A stretch of DNA of 64,000 nucleotides from Bryoerythrophyllum caledonicum. Lineage: Eukaryota; Streptophyta; Bryopsida; Pottiales; Pottiaceae. The stretch is from the NCBI GenBank assembly GCA_963971425.1, contig OZ020517.1, positions 23,012,462-23,076,461 of the forward strand, given 5' to 3'. Below are positions 21,901-32,721 of this stretch, in pieces. The translations under genes and the position numbers were made by a program. How positions within the stretch are numbered: the first letter of the stretch is position 1; every line of letters starts with the position of its first letter. The notes below the pieces were generated by a model. The model saw nothing but the letters and a program-made list of their open reading frames with translations. It was not told the DNA's origin and made no database searches.

Positions 21901-24900
21901 ACTACCACATTCCAAAAATTCTCTCTACATTCTAGAAATCATTCCACCACAACGGTGCGTATATTTCCAAGTCTACGTCTGATCCGATGTCACATCCGAT
22001 TTCAAAAACTCCACCATTGTCAATTGCATTCATCTCCTCAACGCCTTCAAACTAGGGTCCTCTTCTTCTTCCTTGCCCTCGTCTCCCCCGTGTTCTTAAT
22101 CAAAATAAAGAGCAGCGGAACCACGTACGCCAAGGTTATACATGCTCACACGCTCAAGCGGAGGCGACAAGTGTATGAAGAAGCATGGCTTGTCAATGAC
22201 CTAACGTTCCAGCACCAGGCCCAATAATGTCCAAATGGCGACCTGATTGGAGCTATCACGGGCCTATGCATCGGAGAATTTGGTGAGCTACTTTTGTGCC
22301 TCCTAATCCAAATGACCGTATAGAGTAATTTAGGTGGTTTAGGTGAAGAGTAATTTAGATCAATTGATCTAAATCACGTGACTATGAACCTACTATGATC
22401 ATTCATGTCTTTAATAAAGGCCTATTTACCACTATTCCACATTTCTATGGATAATTTTGTTATTATCGTTTTTTCCAATTTCTTTTCTTCCATTCCATAT
22501 TTAATTTTGGTCCTTTTCTCTTGTATCAAGGTCTAGAGTAAATTAACCTCTAAAGGAGCAAGTGTCCCTTAGGAGGACAATTTTGATTTCAGGCAGGTTT
22601 GCAAAATTAAAAAAAATTTATACTAAATTGTCCCTAATAAGAGCTTCGTGGAGGCATTATTATTATTATTTTTGGATTCATGGTTTGAAAGTTAGTACTA
22701 CTTAAAGTTAGAAATGGAAACGGTGGGCAACCTGGGCACCCCTATGAACCAATGAAACTCAAGTGCCAAAGAGGGACAGTAAGTAGGGGCACAAAGGGTG
22801 GTGAATGGGTGGGGCACTTCTAATCCTAAGAGAGAAAAGTATATTGGAAGATCCCACGAAGCCCAAGAAGTATGGACAAATTAAAGATAGATAAAAGAAA
22901 TCGTTCTTGACTTGAAGTCAAATCTTAAAAGACCCTGACTTCTAGGAGGAGTGGTGAATGACGTGGCCCTTTATTTCATGAAAGGTCCCCAATTTCAAGC
23001 CCTGCCCTCTATTAACCGGAGAACTACATGTAGTAAAAAGTAGTCTAGGACAGTAAAATCAGTAGAATAAAACCTTGTTTCACCAAGGTAGGACGTAGTT
23101 TTAGGAGTGGATGACTATTTTGGATGAAAATGGCCTAATGGATGAAAATTCCATTTAGGGCAATTTTTCACCCGGATATGGCGGCTAGGGTTTGGACGGG
23201 GATAAGGGCTGGACTCCCTCATTTTCTCATTCTCTCTTGTTTTGGTGCAACTTAGGGATGTGGGGAAGAGAAGAGAGAGGGTTAGAAGATGGTGAAGGTG
23301 TTAGTATGGATCTAGGGTTAAAGTGAGGAAGGACAAGGGCAATGTGAAGGTTTTTGAGGAAGTAAAGCATTACTTTACTACCCTCTTTTGTATGTTTGTG
23401 GTGTTGGCCGAATGTGTCAGTAGATCTTGATGTTGGAAGTGCATTTGTGGCATGAAACGGGTGTGGGAATTGTAGATCGGGTTGAAGTACTCTAGACCTG
23501 ATGTAGATCTAACTTGATCTAGTAAATCTTACTTGTTTTTAGTATATTAGAGGTAGACACGAGTCTAGATTGTGTGCGGGCATGACCCGTACTACTGAAA
23601 TATATTTCAGATCTGTGACCTAAACCTAAGAAAATCCTAGGAGACAAAGTTCTAACTAACTCCAAATCTAGATTGAGAACTAAATTCAAATCGTGGTCCG
23701 GATCCGGAGTTTAGACTCAACAAAGGTCTAGTTCCAAACCTTTGTCTTGCTGCTTTTGAAAAACTTCGGTTTGAATGAGCTTGGATAAGTAATTTTACTT
23801 GAAATCAAGGAGAAATTCCCCGTTTAACACCCTTCCCTATAATGCTTGAATAATTCAATAAATTCATGAAAATAAGATATCTGCCTATTTTTAGAAGAAT
23901 TTTTTTCTAAAATTAGTGGAACTAAAAATGGAACATATGAGCCGTTATGCCATATTTAACTAAATCTAGACTTTCATGTAAAATCTCGACTTTGGAATTT
24001 ACGTATCATCTGGACATTTTCAGATGAATTTCACTAAATTGAAGTTAAATCATCAAGAGATTTCTTGAATCATTGAGAGATTGCAATAATAGTCTTTATT
24101 TTTGGACTTTGCATAGTTCATATTTAGTTAAATATAGCATCGTTAGGATTCTCAAATTTGTAAAGTTTGATGTTGCAAGACATGTTTACCACTATTGAAC
24201 TCATTCTCATGGTTTTATACCCCTTCTACAAAAGTATTTATTTCCACATATTATATCCCTTAATTTGATTCCAAATATTGCACACAATTAGCTAATGACA
24301 TATGGATCATATTGGTCATGGTTTTGAATACAATTTAGTATAAACGTTACAAGATATGCTATGTCAAAGTGGGCTGACCTTGCCGGGCTTTTGGGGAAAA
24401 AAAACTATTTCTTGCACTTCAAATGTTAAAGTCTTCATATCTCTCTGGTGGATTGCTACCAAAAGATACGGCATATTTGTATATGAGTTTATTTTAAGCT
24501 CTCATGGAAAAAATTCCAAAATATCACTAAAAAATGTGATTTCAGTGCCTCTTTTGATAGTGGCAGTTTTGAACTAGTTTTTAAGGGAAATTGTCAAGGA
24601 GCTTTGGGGTGAAAAAAAACTCATTATACGCTATGAACAATTAGTATGATGATCTGGAAAAAAGAACACATATCTTCTCAGTACCAAGGGGGTACACATG
24701 GAAATACATAAATTAAAAAACGTCCAAGATAAGTAAAAGAAAATCCATTATCATTCTAATAATACGATGATGACTTCACTTTTCAAAAAACTAATACATT
24801 CTAATTTCAGCCCTAATTCTAGAAATAATAATAAAACTTGTTTCTAAATTTTTGTGTTTTATAAATATAGTCCATGGTAATAGGGGCCATTTAATTCAAA

Positions 24901-25140
24901 AATGCACCCAAAAAAATGAGCTCTCTTTTTTTGCTCTCTGCTCTCCGCTCTCTACTCACCGCTCATTGCTTACATATGAGCTTTTCTCCTTCGTCCGCCC
25001 TCGCCTCTCCTCTCCCAACTAACGTTCTGTCACTTTTGAGTTTCCTCCCCCAAAATTTGCCCATACAATTGTCACCAATCCAACTTAAGAAACACCACTG
25101 TAGCTCAACTCACAACAACCAATCCACATGCATTGTGCAT
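18989..25140. other. Long AT-rich intergenic region without recognisable genes
   Basis: I see no supported coding sequence. It contains a dispersed GTACC-x5-GGTAC motif, a diverged tandem duplication (listed separately), A-rich low-complexity runs (near 20270) and a Pro/Ser/Leu-rich C-rich stretch at 20880-21300 that looks like low-complexity DNA, not protein. Short frames at 20492, 21955 and 24916 lack family motifs and introns. Confidence 0.5.
19815..20240 (+). repeat. Diverged direct duplication, about 255-bp period
   Basis: The stretch from 19815 to 19985 recurs at about 20085-20230: CTCCTCG-TACC, AAGGGGGTAC/GAGGGGGTAC, GGAGGAxTTCTTGGCC, CAATCTTTGGGC, CTCTCAAAAC, CTAACTTC and AATACAA follow in the same order in both. 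Each copy includes the near-palindrome GTACC...GGTAC. Likely remnants of a tandemly inserted repeat family. Confidence 0.6.
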
Positions 25141-25149
25141 TGTAGGCCA

Positions 25150-25425
25150 ACCCCGACCACCTTTCCTCCAATTGTTACTCCCCGCAGCCTACCATGTCTT
25201 GCTCGCAGCTCACATCCGCCATCGCTCGACCTCGTCATTGACCTCGCCATCGCCATTGCTCAACCTCACCAACGCTTGACCTTTCGACCATGACCACCTC
25301 GCCTCCAATTGTTACTCCTCATAGCCTACCATGCCCTATTGGTAGCTCACATCCGCCATCCCTCGACCTCGTCATTGACCTCGCCATCGCTCAACCTCAC
25401 CAGCGCTTGACCTTTCGTAGCCATG
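25150..25425 (+). repeat. Tandem duplication of about 125-135 bp
   Basis: The text CCTCCAATTGTTACTCC ... GCCTACCATG ... AGCTCACATCCGCCATC ... CTCGACCTCGTCATTGACC ... CAACGCTTGACCTTTCG occurs twice in a row, at about 25163-25285 and 25308-25420, with a few differences. Non-coding. Confidence 0.75.
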
Positions 25426-25657
25426 GTCATTGAGTCCATGACCGGATGATTGATATCTCATTTGAACAAAATTTCATCCATTGCATGACTATCAAATGTA
25501 ATTTGTCAGTTGCAGAACCAAGGGATGTTTTGGACGGACACACCCAAATCCTATTTTGTTATATATCTACTAGTGGAACCCCCGTCCTAACCGACGGGCC
25601 ATGGGCAATCTTGAGTTAAACAAATGTATGTAGATAAAATTTTTAAATTTTCGATTG

Positions 25658-26115
25658 TATCAAATCCAAATCCTAATGAAAGGACACATTCAAAGGATTC
25701 CTCTAAATGGTACATTCAAAGGATTCCTTCAAAAGGCACATTCAATGGATTCCTCCAAAGGGCACATTCAATGGATTCCTCCAAAGGGCATATGCAAAGA
25801 AATTGTGGATCTGTTTTGTAGCGTTCATTCATTTGACGGACCATTTTCATCCGACGTGTTCATCCATCAGACGGATTTCTCATCCTGTATTCTTTTATAG
25901 ATATCTATATCTATAACAATTACAGTGTGTCTAGAACATTCGTCGGTTCTAAAACAAAGAACTTTCATCCGCGAGTTTTTGGCACATTTTCGGATGACAA
26001 AGCCTTTTGAAGGAATCACTTTGTTCTTTGGATGTGCCGTTTGAAAGAACCCTCCATATGTGTCGTATAGAGGAATCCTTTGAATGTGCCCTTTCAATAG
26101 AATTTGGATATGATA
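25658..26115. repeat. Foldback element: 48-bp inverted arms with internal 27-bp repeats
   Basis: The left arm 25658-25705 and right arm 26068-26115 are inverted copies with about five mismatches; both contain ACATTCAAAGGATTCCTCTA or its complement. After the left arm, a 27-bp unit (CACATTCAA[A/T]GGATTCCTCC) is repeated about four more times to 25790. The right side contains decayed inverted versions (26005-26060). The whole could fold into a long hairpin and be a source of small RNAs. No transposase is present. Confidence 0.7.
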
Positions 26116-26462
26116 TAAAATTATCAAGTTTTAAAATACTACTATTCACCAAATATTTAAAAAATAAGTGCTACACATTCAATTCAAAATAATTATTTCT
26201 AAATATAGAAATATTTTGGATGAAACTATGGGGTATATGAAGTAAGTATGGGGTATCTAAGTAAATAATGAATATATAGTAAATAATAAATACACCCATG
26301 ATGCTTCTCCACAATATATATGCATTGTATGGATCATATAATGGCACAAGATTAATTGCATGGAAATACCACGGATTCCTTTGATTACAAAGACGTTGGG
26401 CTTCTTTTCTCAGTACGTTGCACACAGTTCGTAATCAAAAATTTAAAGTTTTCATCTACGTT

Positions 26463-26464
<2 letters not shown>

Positions 26465-26493
<29 letters not shown>
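26465..26493. repeat. (AT)n microsatellite
   Basis: About 14 AT units without interruption. No further meaning assigned. Confidence 0.9.
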
Positions 26494-26495
<2 letters not shown>

Positions 26496-26534
26496 ACAAT
26501 TCTAACACATTCATTTCACAGTACATGCATGTAT

Positions 26535-26865
26535 TCAAAGTATAAGCACAAGTTTTTGACACTATGTGCATGTGTGTAAAGCACGTGCACAAGATTTCGA
26601 CTCTTTTTTCGACACTTTCTTATATTGTGCACAAGTTTTCGACACTATGTACATGATTGTAAAGTATATGCACAAGTTTTCAACACTATGTGCACGTTTG
26701 TGAAGTATGTGCTCAAGTTTTTGACACTTTTTTTTACACTTGCTTGTAATATTCACAAGTTTACGTCACTATGTTGTAATATGCACAAGTGTTCAACACT
26801 TTTTTTTTTTACACTTTCTTGTAATATGCACAATTTTTTGAACATTAATTTCGACATTTCATCAA
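26535..26865. repeat. Tandem minisatellite, about 45-bp unit
   Basis: The phrase GCACAAGTTTTCGACACTATGT followed by GCATGTTTGTAAAGTATGT-like text recurs five to six times, with shorter, T-rich late units. The frames it opens are repeat translations, not genes. Confidence 0.75.
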
Positions 26866-27524
26866 AAATGAAAAATTAGAGTTGAAAAGAGCCCAATTTG
26901 TAGTGGTGAAGGTCGAGCTCAATGTGCAAGGTGAGCTATGACTCCATGTGGATGAGATTTATTCATGCAATCAAGAGTCTCAAACATGCTGGTGCTCAGA
27001 AAGCTACCTTGTGGTTCAGTTTTACTTATTGTGTCGATTTGGTCGTTGATCTCTGTGCTCTTCATGTTTCTCATTTTCGGATGAACCATTTTCAATGTGG
27101 TATAAACTCTATCTGTGGCATGGGTTCAGGAATACCTACTATGCATGTGGAACGGGCACTGCCTACTAGAGACGAACGTCTTTACTGGTGAGTGACATGA
27201 CACATGCATAGCAGCCATCCCAAAATAAATTGGAATTAAACACTTGCCTTCAATCGTATTAAACAGCCGCATGAACTGTCAAAATGTAGAGATTTATGAT
27301 ACAAGTCTGATCGGTGAATTTATGATTATACTTATTCACCTACATACACAAGTGCGATGCACATACCGAGTATACTTGTCTTTTTGTTTCTGCAGTATGT
27401 TTCTTGAATATGCATCGAACTCACAGTCATGTGAACATATTTGTCTTATTGGTTTTAGAAGCAGTCTTTTTGGTTGAGCAATATGTCTCTTGCTTTCACG
27501 TTGACAATCAGTGATTGAAATTGA

Positions 27525-27710
27525 ATGTGCAACAAGTGCAGCACTTCCATCGTGGACTACCACCGGAACTGCAAGAAGTGCGACTCTGACCTCTGCCTCC
27601 GATGCTGCCATGAGCTGTGGAGCGGAATTCAGCCTGGAAGCGAGCAAGCGGAGTCCACGTTCAAAAGAGAAAACTACGTCAAGGAGGAAGAGGTGGACGG
27701 CGCACAGTAG
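27525..27710 (+). pseudogene. Orphan exon of a JmjC (JMJ25/IBM1-type) H3K9 demethylase
   Basis: The frame reads MCNKCSTSIVDYHRNCKKC then DSDLCLRCCHELWSG, the cysteine-rich finger found upstream of the JmjC domain in plant JMJ25/IBM1-type histone demethylases (CxxC...DYHRxC...CSxDLCLxCC). Only this finger is visible. A TGA lies immediately upstream in frame, a TAG follows 60 codons later, and no JmjC HxD/E core was found on either side. In its family this finger is one exon of a much longer gene. The fragment is therefore a captured exon or the remains of a deleted gene. I saw no flanking terminal repeats that would prove capture. Confidence 0.6.
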
Positions 27711-28094
27711 CCACCACTTGCCTCAGATTGTTCGTTATCTGAATCCAGTGATGAACTAGATTTCCATTAACTTCAAAGTTGGCTCGACAGTCACCTTCTT
27801 CAATTTCTTCAAAGACAGGAATCACGGACTCCGTTATGCTCCCAAGTTTTTCAAAGTACTGAGCAGCCTTCATCAAAAGGATTGTAGAACACTGTACTCC
27901 AATTGTAGAGGCCTCTGGACACAAATGAAGGTTTCATCATTTTCTTCTAGGATGTACTCTCGATGGACTATTAGGATAAAGAAAGAATGGAATATCATCA
28001 ATACTATATCTACATTTTCACGGTGTAATCACACTACGCAAAGGACAATACATGGATCTCTAGCTAGGTCGTAGTATCTTATTGAGGGATCCCT

Positions 28095-28369
28095 TTATTT
28101 ACCCTGGTGGAGCGTTGCACCAAGCCTCAGCATAGGGTAGGACCATTTTTCTGGCCTTCTCACTTTCGGGGTTTTGAAGACCTTTTTTGGATTTTTTTTT
28201 GGCCAAATATAGGGCATGTAGCTTCAATATACCCTCGGAGGACCCCTATGATCAAATAGGGCCCTCCTCGGACCCTCCTCCAACATGAAAATAGGAGCTG
28301 GTCTTATCCGGACCCTCCCCACCCTCCCGAGCCTGACGCTTGGTGCAACGCTAGACCGGGGTTTTTAGT
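28095..28369. mobile_element. 275-bp MITE with inverted ends and 9-bp target duplication, in the BBE-like gene 3' end
   Basis: The ends are inverted copies: CCTGGTGGAGCGTTGCACCA on the left and, read on the other strand, CCCGGTCTAGCGTTGCACCA on the right; the similarity continues to AAGC-TCAG. GGGATCCCT flanks both sides (28086-28094 and 28370-28378). Nine base pairs is the MULE/Mutator duplication length, so this is a candidate Mu-type MITE. The duplication is itself palindromic, which lowers its weight. Its right end supplies the stop codon of the BBE-like gene. Internal text (CCCTCCTCCAACATGAAAAT) is shared with repeats near 33450 and 41490. Confidence 0.65.
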
Positions 28370-31300
28370 GGGATCCCTTATTGAGCGGTATGCTCTTGGG
28401 GAAATTGAAGACATTTTGCGGATCCCACTTCTTCTTCCCCTGGATGAGCGCACCGAGATTGGCCCCGTAGTACGCGCTGAGAGGCATATCACTATCGATG
28501 TAGTTCTGGTACGCGGCTCTCGTGGCATACGGCTTCACGGCATTGAAGAAGTTCCTGATGTACCTCGTCTGCCCCGCCGCATCACTCGCGTCACTCCAAT
28601 ACGCCACCATCTGAGCGGTGTGAAGATGCCCTCGATGTACAAACGCGGACGCAGTCGGTGCCACTTTGTTGATAGCGGACTGGGAGCCGTATAGATCGAA
28701 GGTGAAGAACGCGTTGTTGTTCCCGGCTCTCATGGCGTTGATCATGGCGTTGATCGCCTTGTCCGACATCCCCGGCGCGTTCATGAAGGTGGACTTGGTC
28801 TTGAATGCAAGGGTGGTGAATGGGACGTTGTCCAATGTGTTTGGATCGGTGTTGCTAGCGTAGCCTGCGCTCATTAGAGTCGACTGGATCCAGTCGACTT
28901 GCTCCACGGTAGTACTGGGGTTGGGTCCTGCAGCGGAGAGAAAGCCTTGGACTAGAGATGGGAGGGAGGATCTGGGGCCGAGGAAGGTCCCTTCTAGCCA
29001 GCTCACTCCGGCAGGGTCCATCCTATAAAGGGCGGAGATCTCAGCGGGGACGTTGACCCCCCAGATCTGGAACGCCTTGAAGTTCTGGAACTGGAGCGAC
29101 TTGGTGGTCCATGTGTAGGTGAAGCGCGTGACGGGGAACGAGACGTTGATCACGCGGAACGTGAATTGCGTGACGATCCCGTACGAGGTGGCGCCGGCGC
29201 CTCGAAGCGCGAAGTAGAGGTCCTTGTTCTGATTCGCGTTGCAGGTGACGACGGTGCCGTTGGCGGTGACGAGCTCGAGCTCCAGGGTGTTGTCGGACAG
29301 GAGGCCGAACTTGCGCGCGATGAAGCCCCAGCCGCCGCCGAGCGCGTGCCCCGCGACACCCACCGTCGGGCAGGCGCCCGCCGGGATCGTCACCTTGCCG
29401 GCGTTCCAGAGCGCCAAGTAGAGCGGGCCCAGCCGCCACCCCGCGCCCACTACGGCGGTTTTCGCCGCGCTGTTGTAGCTGAACTGCTTGAATCCCACCA
29501 TATCCACCACCAGCACCCCATCCCGACCTCCTGCAACAAACGGGCAATTGTAAAGTTAAACAGATGAGTTTTGACGCCCATTCTCATTTTCATTTGTCAT
29601 GAAATCAGCTCAAAATATCTTGAATCGGTTCACTGAAAAGGCAGCTACAGTTGATCGTACAACATGTCCTGTAGTGGTTAACACTACTTCTCAGTTTTGA
29701 GTTTCAAGACCACCATGCTCTTCCATACTCAATTGCAGAATTCTAGTTGAGGCCCCGTAAAGCACTTCTGTATATACAGTGGTCAGCAGAAGTGTTCGGA
29801 CAGTAATTACAATCTCAATTTAATAGTAACACTTGTCGAGTTTGGTAGGTAGGTGCTGATTTTTTCAGCTAATTATAACTAAAGAGCCACTTGTAAACTA
29901 GAAAGAGTACCATCATTCACATTGAGCCACTTGCATGGGCTGCAGTTCATGATGTGTCAATCATGGGTGTCCAATTCATTATGCACACAAGTTGTGCATC
30001 TGAAAAATCTTGAGAATCGACATGTATTTATGGAGACCTCTTGCATTTCAAGACACATTGTGATTGAATAAGATTGCTCTTGATTAGCTATGGCTCCTAG
30101 AAGGACTCTTGCTCAACGTAAGTTAGTTCTTCAGATGCATGAGAGAGGGAATTCGTACTCCGAAATTTCAGCGGTTCTAGGCATCTCTCGAAGCACTTGC
30201 CATGCTATTGTGCGGAGGTTTACAATGAGAGGTCATTTGAGAGATGCTCCTTCACAAGGGAGACCTCGAATTCTTGATGAACGTGGTGATCGTGAGGTTG
30301 TAAGGTTGTTGAATGCACCATCTAATGGTACAGCTGCAGCAGTGGGTAGAGAAATGCGATCTCAAGGATTGGATTTGAGTGATGATACAATTAGAAGATG
30401 TCTTCAGAGGCAAGGATTGAGAGCACGAGTGAAAACTAAGAAGCCATTCTTGTCAAAGAAACACAAAGCACGTCGATATGCATGGGCAAAGAAGTGTAGG
30501 CATGCAAGTTGGATGGACTGGAGTTATGTGGTTTTTTCAGATGAGTCAAAATTCAATTTGTTTGGCTCAGATGGGAGGCAGTATTGTTGGAGGAAGAGAG
30601 GAGAGCATCTTTTAGATCAGCATGTGCAACCTACTATCAAATTTGGAGGTGGAAACATTATGGTTTGGGGATGTATGACTTGGGAGGGAATTGGCAACCT
30701 TCGTCTTATAGAAGGAAACATGGATAAGTTTGTGTATCGTGAAATTTTGGAGATGGAGCTCATGAATACTATACACATGTATGATTTAGGAGAGGAGAAT
30801 GTTATTTTTCAGCACGACAACGATCCCAAACATACTTCTAAGTATGTTACAGATTGGTTGTTAGCACAGAAGTTTCAACTAATTTGGCATCCGGCTCAAT
30901 CTCCTGACTTGAATCCTATAGAACACCTTTGGAATGAAGTAGATCGTCGTATGAGAATGTCAAAGAAGAAACCCACTAACAAGAAGGATTTGTGGGAGAA
31001 ATTGCAAGAAATTTGGTATAGCATTGAGATTGATACCGTGAGGAAATTGATCATGTCTATGCCTGAGAGAGCTGCAGATGTTTATCAAGCAAAAGGTGGC
31101 TATACACGATGGTAGTCATTATGATTGTACATTCAAGTTTTTAGGTAGTCCTCATGATTCTACATTCAAGTTTTTAGCTTGATTTTGTAGCTCATGGCTT
31201 TGTTTCCAATGTAAATAGATAACCACTTCACTTTTTGCATAAAGAATTGGACACCCACATCATGTGTTTTATTTTTGATTGATTTCTTGATTGACATTTT

Positions 31301-32556
31301 TTATTATGAATGTTATGTTACATGTTTTTTGTAACTATGTGATTGTATGTTTAAATTTTTACAACTTGAATGTGAGTTACGTAAGAAAACTAGCTCATAT
31401 TGGAAGTGGAAGCGTCCTGTCCGAACACTTCTGCTGACCACTGTAAGAGTGAGCTGTGATAAACAAAAAAAAGGGGTATCTGATTGAAACTTTGGGTAGA
31501 AACTTAATCCCCACAACTTCACTAAACACTGAATATAGTGTAGAGGGATTATTGATGTAGATCATCCACACTAGTTTCCATCAAAGCATGTGCATGCCAA
31601 GTTCTGATTGGGTATTTGTTCTCAAGCAAGTGTGTGTCAGTCAACAATTGCATGTAAATTTTCAATTAGTGTAGGAAATTTCAAATAGTCTAGTCTACAC
31701 TATATTCACGGAACGGTGTAGTTCTAAGTAAGTTTCTAGAGGTCCACAGCACTCTTGCACACTTCCTTGAAGGATTCTAGTAGATGTTCCATATGATGAG
31801 AGGATTGAATGACTGAATGATGACAAGGTACTGTGATAAGTAGCGGCAGAGAGATGACCGATTGAGGGAGGGTGGAGGCGTACCGAGAGAGTAGGATTCA
31901 TACGAGTGGCCGCCGCAGCGGGGCACGATCCCCACGCCCACCTGCTTGGAGCACAAGATGGCATTCTGCACCTGCGCCACCGTGGTAGGGAACACGAACG
32001 CTGCTGGCGCGTAAGAGTTCCGCGTGTTGTACGCCCCGCGCGCGTTGTTGTACTCGGAGCTCCCCGGAAACGCCGTAAGCGCACCGCCCTGCGCCAAGCA
32101 CTGCTGCAGCGTGGTGGCCTGCGCCAGCTTGCGCCCCATACGAACCTGCGCACGGAAAATTCAGAACTGCTCATGCTTGCTTGCCCAAATTAATGACCTC
32201 CTCATCCCTCATTCCATCCAGAAAAATAAAAACTTATGCAGAACGTAAAAGTGTCAGCTTTAGAGTGTCAAAGCACAACCCCATTTGTACGAGGGACAGG
32301 TTGCGTCACAGTTTCAGGCCATGATTCACACGAAGAACTTCAAATTTAGCACAGACGGATAGTTCGTTAAAAATTTAAAAGGGATCATGTATCACAAGGG
32401 AAATATAGCCAATAGTACAAGGTGTGAAATCAATCATTTGATTGAAAGAGAGAGACTGCACACCTGCTGGTTGAGCGCAGCTGCTGCTGACTCTGAGGGT
32501 ACGAAGGCAAGTAACACCACAGTTGCCAACACTGAGACAAGTCTGAGTTTGCCCAT
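28365..32556 (-). CDS. Berberine-bridge-enzyme-like FAD-linked oxidase, 506 aa, secreted, three exons
   Basis: Exons complement(28365..29530, 31884..32145, 32464..32556), with GT-AG introns and agreeing phases. The N-terminus MGKLRLVSVLATVVLLAF plus PSESAAA is a signal peptide. The FAD-binding domain shows CGGHSYESYSLGGRDG, whose His is the usual 8-alpha FAD attachment site, and GACPTVGVAGHALGGGWG, whose Cys matches the second (6-S-cysteinyl) attachment, so bicovalent flavin is expected. The C-terminal BBE domain ends YYGANLGALIQGKKKWDPQN. Such enzymes oxidise alcohols, carbohydrates or alkaloids; the substrate cannot be read from the sequence. Intron 2 is 2353 bp because a Tc1 transposon sits in it; without it, about 684 bp. 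The last codons and stop (28365-28367) come from a MITE, which shortens the C-terminus by a few residues. Family call is secure. Confidence 0.92.
29777..29803 (+). repeat. Left outer terminal inverted repeat of the Tc1 element
   Basis: 27 bp, identical in reverse complement to 31417-31443. The host dinucleotide TA precedes it at 29775-29776. Confidence 0.95.
30090..31115 (+). CDS. Tc1 transposase, 341 aa, DD34E
   Basis: One intronless frame. The N-terminal part has a helix-turn-helix pair: TLAQRKLVLQMHERGNSYSE with SRSTCHAIVRRF, then a second DNA-binding segment ending in basic KTKKPFLSKKHKARR, a likely nuclear signal with binding residues. The catalytic domain shows VVFSDESKFNLFGSDG (first Asp), MVWGCMTWEGIG, FQHDNDPKHTSKYV (second Asp) and SPDLNPIEHLWNE (Glu); 34 residues separate the second Asp from the Glu, so DD34E. 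All Tc1 landmarks are present and length matches intact Tc1 enzymes (about 340 aa). It cuts at its terminal repeats and inserts at TA. Start codon: the Met before APRRTLAQRK, the usual Tc1 beginning. Probably active or only recently inactive. Confidence 0.96.
   Translation: MAPRRTLAQRKLVLQMHERGNSYSEISAVLGISRSTCHAIVRRFTMRGHLRDAPSQGRPRILDERGDREVVRLLNAPSNGTAAAVGREMRSQGLDLSDDTIRRCLQRQGLRARVKTKKPFLSKKHKARRYAWAKKCRHASWMDWSYVVFSDESKFNLFGSDGRQYCWRKRGEHLLDQHVQPTIKFGGGNIMVWGCMTWEGIGNLRLIEGNMDKFVYREILEMELMNTIHMYDLGEENVIFQHDNDPKHTSKYVTDWLLAQKFQLIWHPAQSPDLNPIEHLWNEVDRRMRMSKKKPTNKKDLWEKLQEIWYSIEIDTVRKLIMSMPERAADVYQAKGGYTRW
31417..31443 (-). repeat. Right outer terminal inverted repeat of the Tc1 element
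   Basis: Exact inverted copy of the left 27-bp end, followed by TA at 31444-31445. Confidence 0.95.
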
Positions 32557-32713
32557 GGTGAAGTCACTGGACTCTCAACTAAATTCACTGATACAAACGA
32601 GAGGGATGAGGGGAGCTAGAAACACTTGGAAACTATCTTTGTAGGATGAGCCACCTTCAGTTGACACAGCTGACTGTAAAACTGTTAACTGGAAAATCAC
32701 AATGTGAGGGAGG

Positions 32714-32721
32714 ATTATATA
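32714..32721 (-). promoter_or_regulatory. Candidate TATA box of the BBE-like gene
   Basis: TATATAAT on the minus strand, about 160 bp upstream of the start codon at 32556. Position and sequence fit; nothing more is shown. Confidence 0.4.

Larger units (their letters stand above)
29777..31443 (+). mobile_element. Complete Tc1 (DD34E) transposon, 1667 bp, in BBE-like intron 2
   Basis: The outer terminal inverted repeats, 29777-29803 and 31417-31443, are identical over 27 bp (starting CAGTGGTCAGCAGAAGTGTT) and flanked by TA on both sides, the Tc1/mariner target duplication. A second, inner inverted pair (29965-29985 and 31236-31256, starting GGGTGTCCAATTC, 20 of 21 identical) lies about 188 bp from each end, giving an IR/DR-like layout as in Sleeping Beauty-type elements. 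Between them is one intronless, intact transposase gene. Identical ends and an open frame point to recent insertion. The element is on the opposite strand to its host gene. Tc1 DD34E elements are common in animals and fungi but not the usual mariner type of plants (DD39D). Confidence 0.95.

Noticed and set aside
24916-25293. 125-codon Ser/Pro/Leu-rich frame
   Set aside because: Low-complexity C-rich DNA with an internal tandem duplication; no family signal.
25658-25790. CRISPR-like array
   Set aside because: The repeats are contiguous 27-bp units without unique spacers, in a plant nuclear context.
29041-29547. Gly/Arg-rich alternative minus-strand frame in BBE exon 3
   Set aside because: Off-frame shadow of the GC-rich exon; the BBE frame has the family motifs.
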